Shown here piece after piece: positions 1-7,547 of a DNA stretch of 32,073 bases. Position numbers and translations under genes: made by a program. This DNA comes from Methylobrevis pamukkalensis (GTDB lineage Bacteria > Pseudomonadota > Alphaproteobacteria > Rhizobiales > Pleomorphomonadaceae). Below the pieces are notes generated by a model. That model did not search any database, was not told the DNA's origin, and was given only the letters and a program-made list of their open reading frames with translations. The first letter of the stretch is position 1. Every line of letters begins with the position of its first letter. The DNA lies in contig NZ_MCRJ01000039.1 of NCBI RefSeq assembly GCF_001720135.1, positions 1-32,073 on the forward strand, given 5' to 3'.

Positions 1-23
1 CGTTGCGAAGTGAAATCTGCCGC

Positions 24-72
24 GCCTTCATCGTCCCCTCCCCCCGTGGGGGAGGGACAGGGTGGGGGTGCG
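24..72. repeat. Right arm of composite C/G-rich intergenic repeat (copy 1, cut by window edge)
   Basis: The sequence CTTCATCGTCCCCTCCCCCC is followed by a GTGGGGGAGGGACAGG-type arm and GGGGGTG. The same right arm occurs at 5331-5378, and its first bases close the window at 32060-32073. Here the left arm would lie before base 1. The arm can fold on itself (CCCTCCCCC with GGGGGAGGG). It lies downstream of the leftward TIR gene, so it could also act in 3-prime-end formation, but no T-tract follows. Confidence 0.7.
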
Positions 73-125
73 GCACGGCAAGACCTCCATGGTCGACGAA
101 CCGCCTCCGCGCACCGCAAAGACCC

Positions 126-2114
126 TCACGACTTGAGAAAATAATCGACCACCCGGCCGGCGTAATCGCCGACATTCTTCCACTGCGGCAGGCTGGCGAC
201 CGCCGCAACCTGCGCGCTTTTCTCCAGAACGCTCGCCCACCATCCGGCTTCGCGCACGGCCAGCCGCTTCTCCACATTCGGTGGCGCGGGACGATCCTCC
301 GGAGCGACGAAAACCTCCGCGCGCCTTGCCCTCGCCATCTTCCGCGTCACAGAAGCAATCTCTTCGCGTGCGGCCTGGCGACTCTGAAGAACCTCGCCCG
401 AAACAAGCCCAACTTCATCAAGAGCGGCAAGCAGAGCCGCCTCCTCCGCCTGTATTCCCTTGAATTCTGCGGTACCGAGCTTTGCACCGTCGATGGGGGA
501 CTCGGCAATTGTCCGCTCCCGCTCGGCATCGAGAGGATAGTGGGACCGCATGAGATCATGGTTTGCAACGAGACGATCGAGCGCTCTTCGCTGTCCACGC
601 CCGAGCAGTCCTTGATGTTCCGGATCCGCCAGTTCATCGGCCGCGACCGCAATCAGGTCGCTGATGAGAGCAACGTCGGCATCGAGCCCCTGCCCCCTAA
701 GTTCCGTCCTCATCTTCTCCAGATTGCGCCTGACGATCCACGGCAGCTCCGCATTCGCACCGGGTTGCCGCGCCTCACTTTCATCGCCGAGGATTTGTTC
801 GATGAGATCGCACTGGCGACGCGGCAGTGACGGAAGTTCTGCGTCGACGGCAACGTCGTCATAGATCGGGTTGCGATGCTGACCGAGAACGCCGTCCTCG
901 GAAATCTCCGGCTGGGGGCTCGCCGCATCGGCAATCCGCCGACGCATGACGCCGGCCTCCGTCTCGGGATCACGCCGGACGGCGTCGAGAATGATCTGCC
1001 GTGCCTCCTCCTCGCTACGCTCCACGATGGAGGCATAGACGATCTGCCTTGCCAACGGGCTCAGATTCGCCGGCCGGATCAGGATCGGAACCAGCCGCCG
1101 CCTTGCTCCGGATGGATCGGACGCATAGGCCGCATTCCATTCTGCCTGACAATGGTCGGAGGCGACATAATCCGGTGAAAGGAGCGCAATTACCCGGTCG
1201 CAGCGTTCCAGACCGAGATTCATTTCGGTGACGAAATTGCTGCCAGGGCGAAAGTCGCGGAATTGAGCGAACACAGAATAGCCAGCCTCGCGCAGCACGG
1301 CATCGATCTTGCGCGCGGTAGATTCGTTTTTTGTGCTGTAGCTGAGGAAGAAGTCGGTTTGATACTTTGCGGGTGATGGCGAGTGAAGCTCGATCAGCCG
1401 CTGGATCTCGGCGTTGACGACTGCCGGCCCCTCATCCCAGATCTCGGCCGGTAAATTGACTCGCGCGATTTCCAGAGACTCATTGACAGAATCGCCACGG
1501 ATACGCGCTTCGTACCAGTCTATCCACACCTGCCAGTTCATATTCCTCACCAGCAGAGATCTCAGGAAAGACTGCCAGAGTCGATCGAGGCTGGGCGGCA
1601 TTCCGCGGTCGTGCCAGAGCGGAAGCGCGGCTAAATCGGAGGATGAGATGCCTGCAAGCAGTAGTCGTCGATCTTCTTTCAGTGCGGCAGATGAGAAAGC
1701 GCCCGAAGCGTGCGCAAAAGCCACCGAAGATGCAGCATCTAGAGCAACTCTTTCGACTGAAGCCGAGTGACGTGCTGCGGATCGAGAAGCAGCTATCGCG
1801 GCATCACAAACGGCAGCAGTACGTTGAGATGTTTGAGCGATATCGTATCGATCAATTTCCGCAACAGCACGCGCTGCAGCGCCGTCACCACGAAAATTCG
1901 AAAATTTGGCTGCAGCCCATGGTGCAGCCAATCGTCGAAATACGAGTAACGCGACATGGTCAGTCAACTGCATTTGCGCCAGCGCTCGATCCGACTGAAT
2001 AACGGGCAGCACCCTCATAGCCGCACGCACCGCAAGTGCGATGGAGACATGACTCGGCCGCACCGCCAGCCAAGCCTCCAACTCGTCCCGATCAAACTTC
2101 CCTGTGTTTGCCAT
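126..2114 (-). CDS. TIR-domain protein with N-terminal helical domain
   Basis: Predicted 662-residue soluble protein. A TIR fold lies at about residues 251-367 (positions 1364-1014). It begins KYQTDFFLSYSTKNES, carries the DFRPGSNF box typical of bacterial TIR proteins, and has ASDHCQAEW, whose Glu (about residue 325) is at the usual place of the NADase catalytic glutamate. The N-terminal 240 residues (motif SIALAVRAAMRVLP) are mainly helical. The C-terminal 290 residues are charged, helical and unrecognised. No signal peptide or membrane segment is visible. I chose the ATG at 2114 because a G-rich GTGGGGGCGGG precedes it; the frame stays open to 2183. Bacterial TIR domains of this type often degrade NAD+ in phage defence or act as effectors. 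That role is inferred here, because no cyclic-nucleotide synthase, Thoeris or other defence gene is adjacent. Confidence 0.85.
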   Translation of the reverse strand: MANTGKFDRDELEAWLAVRPSHVSIALAVRAAMRVLPVIQSDRALAQMQLTDHVALLVFRRLAAPWAAAKFSNFRGDGAAARAVAEIDRYDIAQTSQRTAAVCDAAIAASRSAARHSASVERVALDAASSVAFAHASGAFSSAALKEDRRLLLAGISSSDLAALPLWHDRGMPPSLDRLWQSFLRSLLVRNMNWQVWIDWYEARIRGDSVNESLEIARVNLPAEIWDEGPAVVNAEIQRLIELHSPSPAKYQTDFFLSYSTKNESTARKIDAVLREAGYSVFAQFRDFRPGSNFVTEMNLGLERCDRVIALLSPDYVASDHCQAEWNAAYASDPSGARRRLVPILIRPANLSPLARQIVYASIVERSEEEARQIILDAVRRDPETEAGVMRRRIADAASPQPEISEDGVLGQHRNPIYDDVAVDAELPSLPRRQCDLIEQILGDESEARQPGANAELPWIVRRNLEKMRTELRGQGLDADVALISDLIAVAADELADPEHQGLLGRGQRRALDRLVANHDLMRSHYPLDAERERTIAESPIDGAKLGTAEFKGIQAEEAALLAALDEVGLVSGEVLQSRQAAREEIASVTRKMARARRAEVFVAPEDRPAPPNVEKRLAVREAGWWASVLEKSAQVAAVASLPQWKNVGDYAGRVVDYFLKS

Positions 2115-2235
2115 GCCCGCCCCCACGCGGCGCGCCCCTGCGCTGCATCCGTTAATCTGCCGCGAAGCAGCGCCCTGCTGCAAGCTGGAGACGTGACGCC
2201 CGGTGCAGGTCGCTCCTCACCGTCGCCCCGCCCCA

Positions 2236-2387
2236 TGTCATGGTCCGCGCAGGCGGACCATCCACTAGAGCCGAGGCAAGTCGCTCACGACAAACTCACG
2301 GCGCAGGGCAGAGTGATACGCGGGAGGGTGGCTCCAACACTCGGCGCACGGCGCTTCGTGGATGGTCCGCCTGCGCGGACCATGACA
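2236..2387. repeat. REPIN-like pair of inverted palindromes
   Basis: A 30-base arm at 2236-2265 is perfectly inverted at 2358-2387, with 92 bases between. Each arm is itself a hairpin: ATGGTCCGC, four-base loop, GCGGACCAT. Two short palindromes in inverted orientation around a spacer is the layout of REPIN/BIME elements mobilised in trans by RAYT (TnpA_REP) transposases. No RAYT gene is in the window. The element lies 122 bases upstream of the TIR start and about 250 bases before the small membrane-protein gene. The rest of the 2115-2638 spacer is C-rich with no gene I can support. Confidence 0.85.
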
Positions 2388-2638
2388 CTTGAGCGACGGC
2401 CATGTTGCCCCTTGCCCACCGTCCACTCCCACCGGCCGTTGCCACATATTCCGTTGCACCCGCCCGACTGCCGCCCCTGTCGCTGCGAAACCCCGTCCCG
2501 GTCCAACTGCCCTCCCTCCCCCTCCCCGAACCGGGAGGTGACGCCCCCTTCCCTCCCTTGCTAAAGCCCCCCGCGCCGCGCTCCTCCGATCCGGGTCGAT
2601 TTCCGCGTGGCGCAGCCCATTTTCAAGCCAAGGGACAG

Positions 2639-3052
2639 ATGATGGCCAATTCCGTGAGCAACCTGTTTTTCAAGACCGCGATCGCCATGCTGGTGGTCGG
2701 CATGGGGGCCGGCATTGGCATGTCGGTGATGGGGGATCACACGATCTACTCCGCCCACGCGCACCTCAACCTTCTGGGTTTCGTGGTGACGGCCGTCTAC
2801 GGGACCTATTTCGGTCTCAACCCGGCGCGCGCCGAGGGCCTGCTGCCGAAGGCGGTGTGGGCGTTCCACACGCTTGGCACGGCGGTGATGTTTCCCGCGC
2901 TCAGCCTGCTGCTGCTTGGCCACGGCGCCGCCGAACCGGTGGTGGCGCTGTCTTCGATTGCGGTGTTCGTCGCCGCGCTCGGCTTCATGGCCGCGGTGTT
3001 TCGGCCGGTACGGAACGCCGCGCGTCGCGGGGCACTCGTGGCGGCGGAATGA
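2639..3052 (+). CDS. Small four-helix membrane protein, heme-copper-oxidase/NnrS-like
   Basis: A protein of 137 residues with about four hydrophobic segments: FFKTAIAMLVVGMGAGIGMSV, LLGFVVTAVYGTYFGL, a segment around TLGTAVMFPALSLLLLG, and VVALSSIAVFVAALGFMAAVF. The motif YSAHAHLNLLGF resembles the histidine-bearing helix of cytochrome c oxidase subunit I and NnrS-like proteins. Proteins of this size are often labelled cytochrome-c oxidase in Rhizobiales, but one or two ligands cannot make an oxidase core. AAGGGA at about 2629-2634 precedes two adjacent ATG codons (2639 and 2642), and either could start it. The frame is open further upstream, but that part has an unlike, Pro/Arg-rich composition. 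Haem or metal binding is possible but unproven. It stands alone, convergent with the radical SAM gene. Confidence 0.75.
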   Translation: MMANSVSNLFFKTAIAMLVVGMGAGIGMSVMGDHTIYSAHAHLNLLGFVVTAVYGTYFGLNPARAEGLLPKAVWAFHTLGTAVMFPALSLLLLGHGAAEPVVALSSIAVFVAALGFMAAVFRPVRNAARRGALVAAE

Positions 3053-3088
3053 CGGCTGCATGCATGTGACAGGGAAGGGCGGTGCCGG

Positions 3089-4198
3089 TCAGGCCCGCCC
3101 CTTCCACAGCATCACGGCCGGATCGCCCGGCACGTCGAGCACCGCCGGAAAATCCGGATAGGCGAACTCGCGCCCCTCGCGGCGGAAGGTGATGCGGCCA
3201 TTGCTGCGGGCAACGATCTGCTCGCGGCGGACCTTGCCGATCGGGCTGTCGAGGGTGAAGCGGACGGCATTGATCCAGCTCGGGGACGTCTCGGTCAGGC
3301 GGTCCTGGATGGCGAAGAAGCGGTTCAGCTGCAGGCGGAACGGCGCCGAATGGCGGATCGGTTCGGGCACATAGACCGACAGGGTGCGGACGCAAAGATC
3401 GTCGAGCTTCTCGATCAGATGCGCCACCACGTCGGCATGGTCATTGACGCCGCGCAGCATCGGGAAGTGGTTGTAGAGCCGCAGGCCGCGCCGGGCGGCG
3501 GCCTCGAGGGCGGCCGCCACCTCGCCGCAGATCTCGTAAGGGTGCACGAAATGGCAGACGAGCCGCACCCGTGCCTTGTCCAGAAGATCGAGCCGGGCCG
3601 GATCCGCGAGCAGCCTCGGCGCGAAGGCCGGCACCCGGCTGTGGATCCGGATGTAGCGGACCTGCGGGATGGCGCCAAGCCGCTCCAGCACGAGGGCGAG
3701 ATCGCGCAGCGGCATCACCAGCGGATCGCCGCCGGAGAGAATCACCTCGGACACGGCAGGTTTCTTGGCGAGATAAGCCTCGAGCCGGTCGAGTTCGTCG
3801 GACAGCCGCCGGCGCCCGGCCTCGTGCGCCTCGGACAGCACGTCCTGGCGAAAGCAATACTGGCAGTGGCCCGCGCAGACCGAGGTGGGCATGAACAGCA
3901 CCCGGTCGGCATATTTGTGGATGATCGCGGCCGAGCCCGGCGCGCCCATGTTGGAGCGGTCGTCGACCCAGTCGGCCACCTCGTGGCCGGCGTGGACGTC
4001 GAAACGCTCGGCCACGGGCAGCGCGGTGCGGTGGAGCGGGCCGTGGCTGCCGCCGAGGGCGGCGATCTCTTCATCGATCTTGGCGCGATAGAAGCCCGTG
4101 ATCTTGACCGGCAGCAGCCGCTCGCGCTGCGCCAGCGCCGCATAGCGGAGCGCAAGATCCTCCGGCGCCGGGACCGGCAGGGCGGACAGCGCACTCAC
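3089..4198 (-). CDS. KamA-family radical SAM protein (lysine 2,3-aminomutase-like)
   Basis: A protein of 369 residues. The radical SAM cluster motif is CAGHCQYCFR (CX3CX2C), preceded by KYADRVLFMPTSV as in aminomutases. SGGDPL (AdoMet binding) follows, and near the C-terminus LDSPIGKVRREQ has a Lys where the family holds its PLP lysine. This supports a PLP-dependent radical SAM aminomutase. The stretch YVPEPIRHSAPFRL stands where characterised lysine 2,3-aminomutases have the Asp that binds the substrate amine, and the Asp-to-PLP-Lys spacing is shorter than in the clostridial enzyme, so the substrate may not be lysine. EpmB (which works on elongation factor P) is a relative, but its partner EpmA is not nearby. 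The GTG start at 4198 overlaps the TGA of the WD40 gene (GTGA), implying translational coupling. Confidence 0.85.
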   Translation of the reverse strand: MSALSALPVPAPEDLALRYAALAQRERLLPVKITGFYRAKIDEEIAALGGSHGPLHRTALPVAERFDVHAGHEVADWVDDRSNMGAPGSAAIIHKYADRVLFMPTSVCAGHCQYCFRQDVLSEAHEAGRRRLSDELDRLEAYLAKKPAVSEVILSGGDPLVMPLRDLALVLERLGAIPQVRYIRIHSRVPAFAPRLLADPARLDLLDKARVRLVCHFVHPYEICGEVAAALEAAARRGLRLYNHFPMLRGVNDHADVVAHLIEKLDDLCVRTLSVYVPEPIRHSAPFRLQLNRFFAIQDRLTETSPSWINAVRFTLDSPIGKVRREQIVARSNGRITFRREGREFAYPDFPAVLDVPGDPAVMLWKGRA

Positions 4199-5169
4199 GC
4201 CGAAAGATCGATCACGCCGGCGGTGCCGCCTTCGGTGCCGAAGGCGAGTTCGAGGCCGGACGGCGACCAGCCGAGCGCGGAGATCGGTCCGCCCTCCTCC
4301 GGCCGGCGCATCAGCACCTCCTCGCCGTCGGAAAAGCGCACCAGCAGGATCATGCCGTCGGAATAGCCGAGCGCGGCGATCTCTTCCTTCGGGTGGGCGG
4401 CGACGCGGGTGACCATCTCCTGCCGGGCGCCGAGCTCCAGCGGCTTCTTGCCCATCGGCCCGTCCTTGTGGTGGAACGGCCAGCAGACCGAGGCGCCGGC
4501 CCCCGACGTGCAGAGGAAGCGGCCCTTCACCGACCACGACATCGAGCGCACCTTGGCCGGATAGCCGGTCATGCGCATGTGCTGGTTGTCGGAAAGCCGC
4601 CAGCCGTGCAGCGCCATCTCCTGCATGGTGGTGACGACGTTGCGGGCATCGGGCGAGACGGTGACGCCGAGATGGGCGCCCTTCCACTCCAGTTCCTGCA
4701 CCGCGCCGGAGGTGCCGGGAAACCACAGGCCGACGCCGTTGTAGCCCGACACCGCCAGCCGGAAGCCCTTGGGAAAGAAGGCGAGGCCGCCGACCGCGCG
4801 CGGCCGGGTCAGCTCGAATTCCGCGCCCTTGCCGTCGATCGCCCAGACGCTGCGCCCGCTGGCAAAGGCCACGGCCCCATTCGGCCCGGCCGCCACCTGG
4901 TCGAGCCACTTGCGGCCGCGCTCGGCCATCAGCCTCGGTTCGCCCGCAGCCGGCGTCAGCATCAGCCGGCCGTCGTCACCGCCGGTGAGCAGCGCCTTGC
5001 CGTCCGGCGTCTCGGCGGCGGCCAGCACCGCGCCGTTATGCACGGCAACGCTGTCGCCGGCCGTGCCGCGCGCAAGGCGCCCGGCGCCGTCGGCGAAGAC
5101 CGGCGTCGCGCCGAGAAAGCCGGCGTGGACGACATAGCCGGAGACGGTGACGGGGGTGATGGCGATCAC
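4195..5169 (-). CDS. WD40 repeat beta-propeller protein
   Basis: A protein of 324 residues with repeated blades of WD40 type: AVHNGAVLAAAETPDGKALLTGGDDG, MSWSVKGRFLCTSGAG, VAAHPKEEIAALGYSDG and ISALGWSPSGLELAFGTEGG-like units (quoted in part). No signal peptide is seen, so it is probably a cytoplasmic scaffold. From general memory, Rhizobiales genomes often keep a WD40 gene beside a CobW-type GTPase, as here, and a role in metal homeostasis has been supposed from that. The start is GTG at 5169, with AGG about eight bases upstream. Its stop overlaps the start of the radical SAM gene. A 248-base spacer filled by a composite repeat separates it from the upstream CobW gene. Confidence 0.85.
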   Translation of the reverse strand: MIAITPVTVSGYVVHAGFLGATPVFADGAGRLARGTAGDSVAVHNGAVLAAAETPDGKALLTGGDDGRLMLTPAAGEPRLMAERGRKWLDQVAAGPNGAVAFASGRSVWAIDGKGAEFELTRPRAVGGLAFFPKGFRLAVSGYNGVGLWFPGTSGAVQELEWKGAHLGVTVSPDARNVVTTMQEMALHGWRLSDNQHMRMTGYPAKVRSMSWSVKGRFLCTSGAGASVCWPFHHKDGPMGKKPLELGARQEMVTRVAAHPKEEIAALGYSDGMILLVRFSDGEEVLMRRPEEGGPISALGWSPSGLELAFGTEGGTAGVIDLSA

Positions 5170-5220
5170 GGGGAGGGACCTGTGCTGGGGGTGTCAGTTC
5201 GAAAAGTGTGAGGGCGGGGC

Positions 5221-5378
5221 TCACCCCCCTCCCTGTCCCTCCCCACAAGGGGGGAGGAGACGCAGGACGAGCGGCCGTGCCTGCCCACCCCCTCGTTTCG
5301 GCGAAGCGCCCCGGAAAAGCAAGCCGCGGCCTTCATCGTCCCCTCCCCCCTTGTGGGGGAGGGACAGGGAGGGGGTGA
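5221..5378. repeat. Composite inverted repeat (copy 2, complete)
   Basis: The left arm at 5221-5265 (TCACCCCCCTCCCTGTCCCT then CCCCACAAGGGGGGAGG) is the near-perfect reverse complement of the right arm at about 5331-5378. About 65 bases lie between, including CGTTTCGGCGA and GGAAAAGCAAG. The same left arm, core and start of right arm recur at 31949-32073, and a right arm at 24-72. The element fills most of the spacer between the CobW and WD40 genes, so it is probably transcribed and could fold into a long hairpin. No reading frame in it looks real. Confidence 0.85.
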
Positions 5379-5417
5379 GTGGCGGGGCACGATGCTAACC
5401 GGCAGTCTGCCCTCACC

Positions 5418-6481
5418 TCAGACCAGACACTCCGCGAAGCTCTTCTCCAGCGCCGCCTTGTCGAGATGGCGGCCGATGAAGACGAGGCGGCTTTCGCGGG
5501 GCTCGCCGTCGCGCCAGTCGCGCTGCAGGTCGCCCTCGACGATCATGTGCACGCCCTGCAGCACATAGCGCTGCGGCTCGTCCTTGAAGGCCATGATGCC
5601 CTTGAGCCGGAGGATGTTCGGGCCCTCGGTCTGGGTCACCTCGCCGATCCAGCGGATGAAGCGCTCCGGCACCACGTCGCCGCCGCGCAGCGAGATCGAG
5701 GTGATGTCGGTGTCGTGGTGGTGGTGATGGCCGTGGTCATGCGCATGGTCGTGACCGTGGTCATGATGATGGTCGTGCCCGTGATCGTGGTCGCAGTCCG
5801 GGCCGCAGACGTGGTCGTGATCCTTGCCGGCCTCGAGGAACTGCGGGTCGAGCTCGACCATGCGGTCGAGGTCGAAGGCGCCGCGGTCGAGCACGTCGGA
5901 CAACGGCACGTCGCAGCGCTGCGCGCGGATCACCTTCGCATAGGGGTTGAGCTGGTGGATGGTCTCTTCCACCTCGCGCAGTTCGGCGGCGGTGACGAGG
6001 TCGGTCTTGTTGAGCAGGATCAGGTCGCAAAGGCCACCTGGTCCTCGGCCTCGGCGCTGTCGGCGAGCCGGGCCATGAAGTGCTTGGCGTCGACCACGGT
6101 GACGATCGCGTCCAGCCGGGCGGCCTGGCGCACGTCTTCGTCCATGAAGAAGGTCTGGGCCACCGGCACCGGGTCGGCAAGGCCGGTGGTCTCGACGATG
6201 ATCGCGTCGAAACTGCCGCGGCGCTTGGCGAGATTCTCGACGACCCGGATCAGGTCGCCGCGCACGGTGCAGCAGATGCAGCCGTTGTTCATCTCGAACA
6301 CTTCCTCGTCGGTGTCGACGAGCAGGTCGTTGTCGATGCCGATCTCGCCGAACTCGTTGACGATCACGGCGTAGCGCTTGCCGTGGTCCTCCGAGAGGAT
6401 GCGGTTGAGCAGCGTGGTCTTACCCGCGCCAAGATAGCCGGTGAGGACGGTAACCGGCACCGGGGCGTTCGCCTCTGCCAT
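5418..6481 (-). CDS. CobW/COG0523 family GTPase, His-rich (frameshifted in this sequence)
   Basis: A G3E-family P-loop GTPase of the kind that acts as a metal (often zinc) chaperone. The first part (6481-6020) has the Walker A GYLGAGKTTLLN, the metal-binding CXCC motif in NNGCICCTVRGDL and ETTGLADP. The reading frame then ends at 6020. After a one-base shift near 6026 it continues as DLILLNKTDLV (the NKxD guanine motif) and the C-terminal CobW domain (RLKGIMAF...RYVLQGVH), ending at 5418. Between the two domains (5822-5712) is a stretch of 37 residues with 18 His and two Cys, a typical metal-binding loop. Corrected length is 354 residues, normal for the family. AGGAG lies seven bases before the ATG. 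Either a sequencing error or a recent inactivation; I favour error. Confidence 0.85.
6026..6028 (-). other. Apparent one-base loss in the CobW gene
   Basis: On the coding strand the sequence reads TTTGCGACCTGATCCTG. TTTGC-C-GACCTGATCCTG would give FADLIL, the usual family sequence, and keep the frame open for the remaining 200 codons. Confidence 0.8.
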
Positions 6482-6528
6482 GGGGCAACTCCTGAAAATC
6501 GCTTAGGTCTCTAACATGGACTTCATCG

Positions 6529-6548
6529 AACCGTCACGTCGGACGGTT
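6529..6548. promoter_or_regulatory. Candidate operator between CobW and marR genes
   Basis: A perfect inverted repeat AACCGTC-ACGTCG-GACGGTT (seven-base arms, six-base centre) lies 48 bases upstream of the CobW start, in a divergent spacer. A 20-bp palindrome of this kind suits a dimeric regulator such as the MarR protein encoded next door. It is about 207 bases from the marR start, so control of CobW is the more natural reading. It does not look like the AT-rich Zur box of alphaproteobacteria. Confidence 0.45.
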
Positions 6549-6754
6549 ATTGCTGCCGCCGACGCGACATGGCAAGCGCCGCCCTCGACAGGCGACGGAC
6601 GTGTCTCCTAAATAAGCCTTGCCGGACGGGACGCAATGACGACGATCGGGGAAGCGGACCGGAACAGCGTCGGCGCGGCCGTCGCGGGTGCCCCGGGAGA
6701 GCCCCCGCGGACGACGAGCCCGACAAGGGGCCGGTATCGGGGAAGGACATCCGC

Positions 6755-7237
6755 ATGAGCTTGAACCACCGAAAGACGGTGACATACCGGCTGGCGCAGA
6801 CCGCCCGGGCGCACCGCACCCGCGCCAGCGTGCACCTCGGCCGCATCGGCCTGCATCCCGGACAGGAATCGGTGCTGAAGGCGCTGTCGGACGCCGACGG
6901 CCAGAGCATGAGCGAGCTTGCCGCCGTGCTCGGCGTCCAGCCGCCGACCGTCACCAAGATGATCGCCCGCCTCGGCGCTCAGAATTTCGTGGAACGCCGC
7001 GCCTCCGATGCCGACGGCCGCCTTGCCCGCGTGTTCCTTACCGACATCGGCCGCGAGAAGATCGCGGCCGTCGATCACGCCTGGAAGCGGATCGAGAAGG
7101 AGGCGATGGCCGGCATCGAGGACAAGGACCGCAAGAAGCTGCGCAAGCTGCTGCGCATCATCGAGAAGAACCTGCTGCCCGGCACCAGCACCCCCGCCGA
7201 CCCGGTGGAAGAGGTGGAGGAAGAGGAGCCGGCCTGA
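6755..7237 (+). CDS. MarR-family transcriptional regulator
   Basis: A protein of 160 residues, the usual size for the family. The winged helix-turn-helix lies at about residues 30-95: LHPGQESVLKALSD, MSELAAVLGVQPPTVTKMIARL (recognition helix region), then the wing ERRASDADGRLARVFLT, with the DxR of MarR proteins. Flanking helices would form the dimer interface. The C-terminus is acidic (EEVEEEEP). GGAAGGA at 6741-6747 is seven bases from the ATG, which fixes the start although the frame is open to 6569. It is divergent from the CobW gene and shares a 273-base spacer holding a palindrome. Ligand and targets are unknown. Confidence 0.9.
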   Translation: MSLNHRKTVTYRLAQTARAHRTRASVHLGRIGLHPGQESVLKALSDADGQSMSELAAVLGVQPPTVTKMIARLGAQNFVERRASDADGRLARVFLTDIGREKIAAVDHAWKRIEKEAMAGIEDKDRKKLRKLLRIIEKNLLPGTSTPADPVEEVEEEEPA

Positions 7238-7547
7238 CCGGGTTCGCCCGGCGCCCGTCGTCCACCGCCCGGTGCGTGGACAGGAGCCGGGCCGCGATCT
7301 CCAAGCCCTTGCGGCGGCCCGCGATCCAGCCATGAACCGGCTGCATCGGAGCCATGACGCATAAATACTCGCCTTGGACGGACGCCGCGTCCATAGTCCC
7401 GCGACCTTCGGGCCAGGGCCCTTTCAGGCCGGACCGTGATGCGGAACGATCCGGCGCCCCCGGTCCGGCCGATCCTCCGCCGGCTTCCCGACGAAGACGC
7501 CGTTCGGCGGCATTCGGGGGATCCGGTTCCGTGACGACATCCGGACC
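7238..7547. other. Spacer between marR-type gene and DMT transporter gene
   Basis: These 310 bases hold no convincing gene. A small CCGGG-TTCG-CCCGG hairpin (7238-7251) directly follows the marR stop but has no T-tract, so at most it is a weak or factor-dependent terminator. No clear promoter is visible. Confidence 0.5.

Noticed and set aside
3089-4909. Radical SAM gene starting at 4909
   Set aside because: The upstream 236 codons overlap the WD40 gene in another frame and have shadow composition; homology begins at the GTG at 4198.
6020-6040. Programmed frameshift or selenocysteine readthrough in the CobW gene
   Set aside because: No slippery heptamer, no UGA-decoding context, and the CobW family does not use recoding; a simple base loss explains it, as at five other sites.
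6482-6754. Zur box in the CobW promoter
   Set aside because: Alphaproteobacterial Zur sites are AT-rich (GTTATA-like palindromes); none is visible in this spacer.
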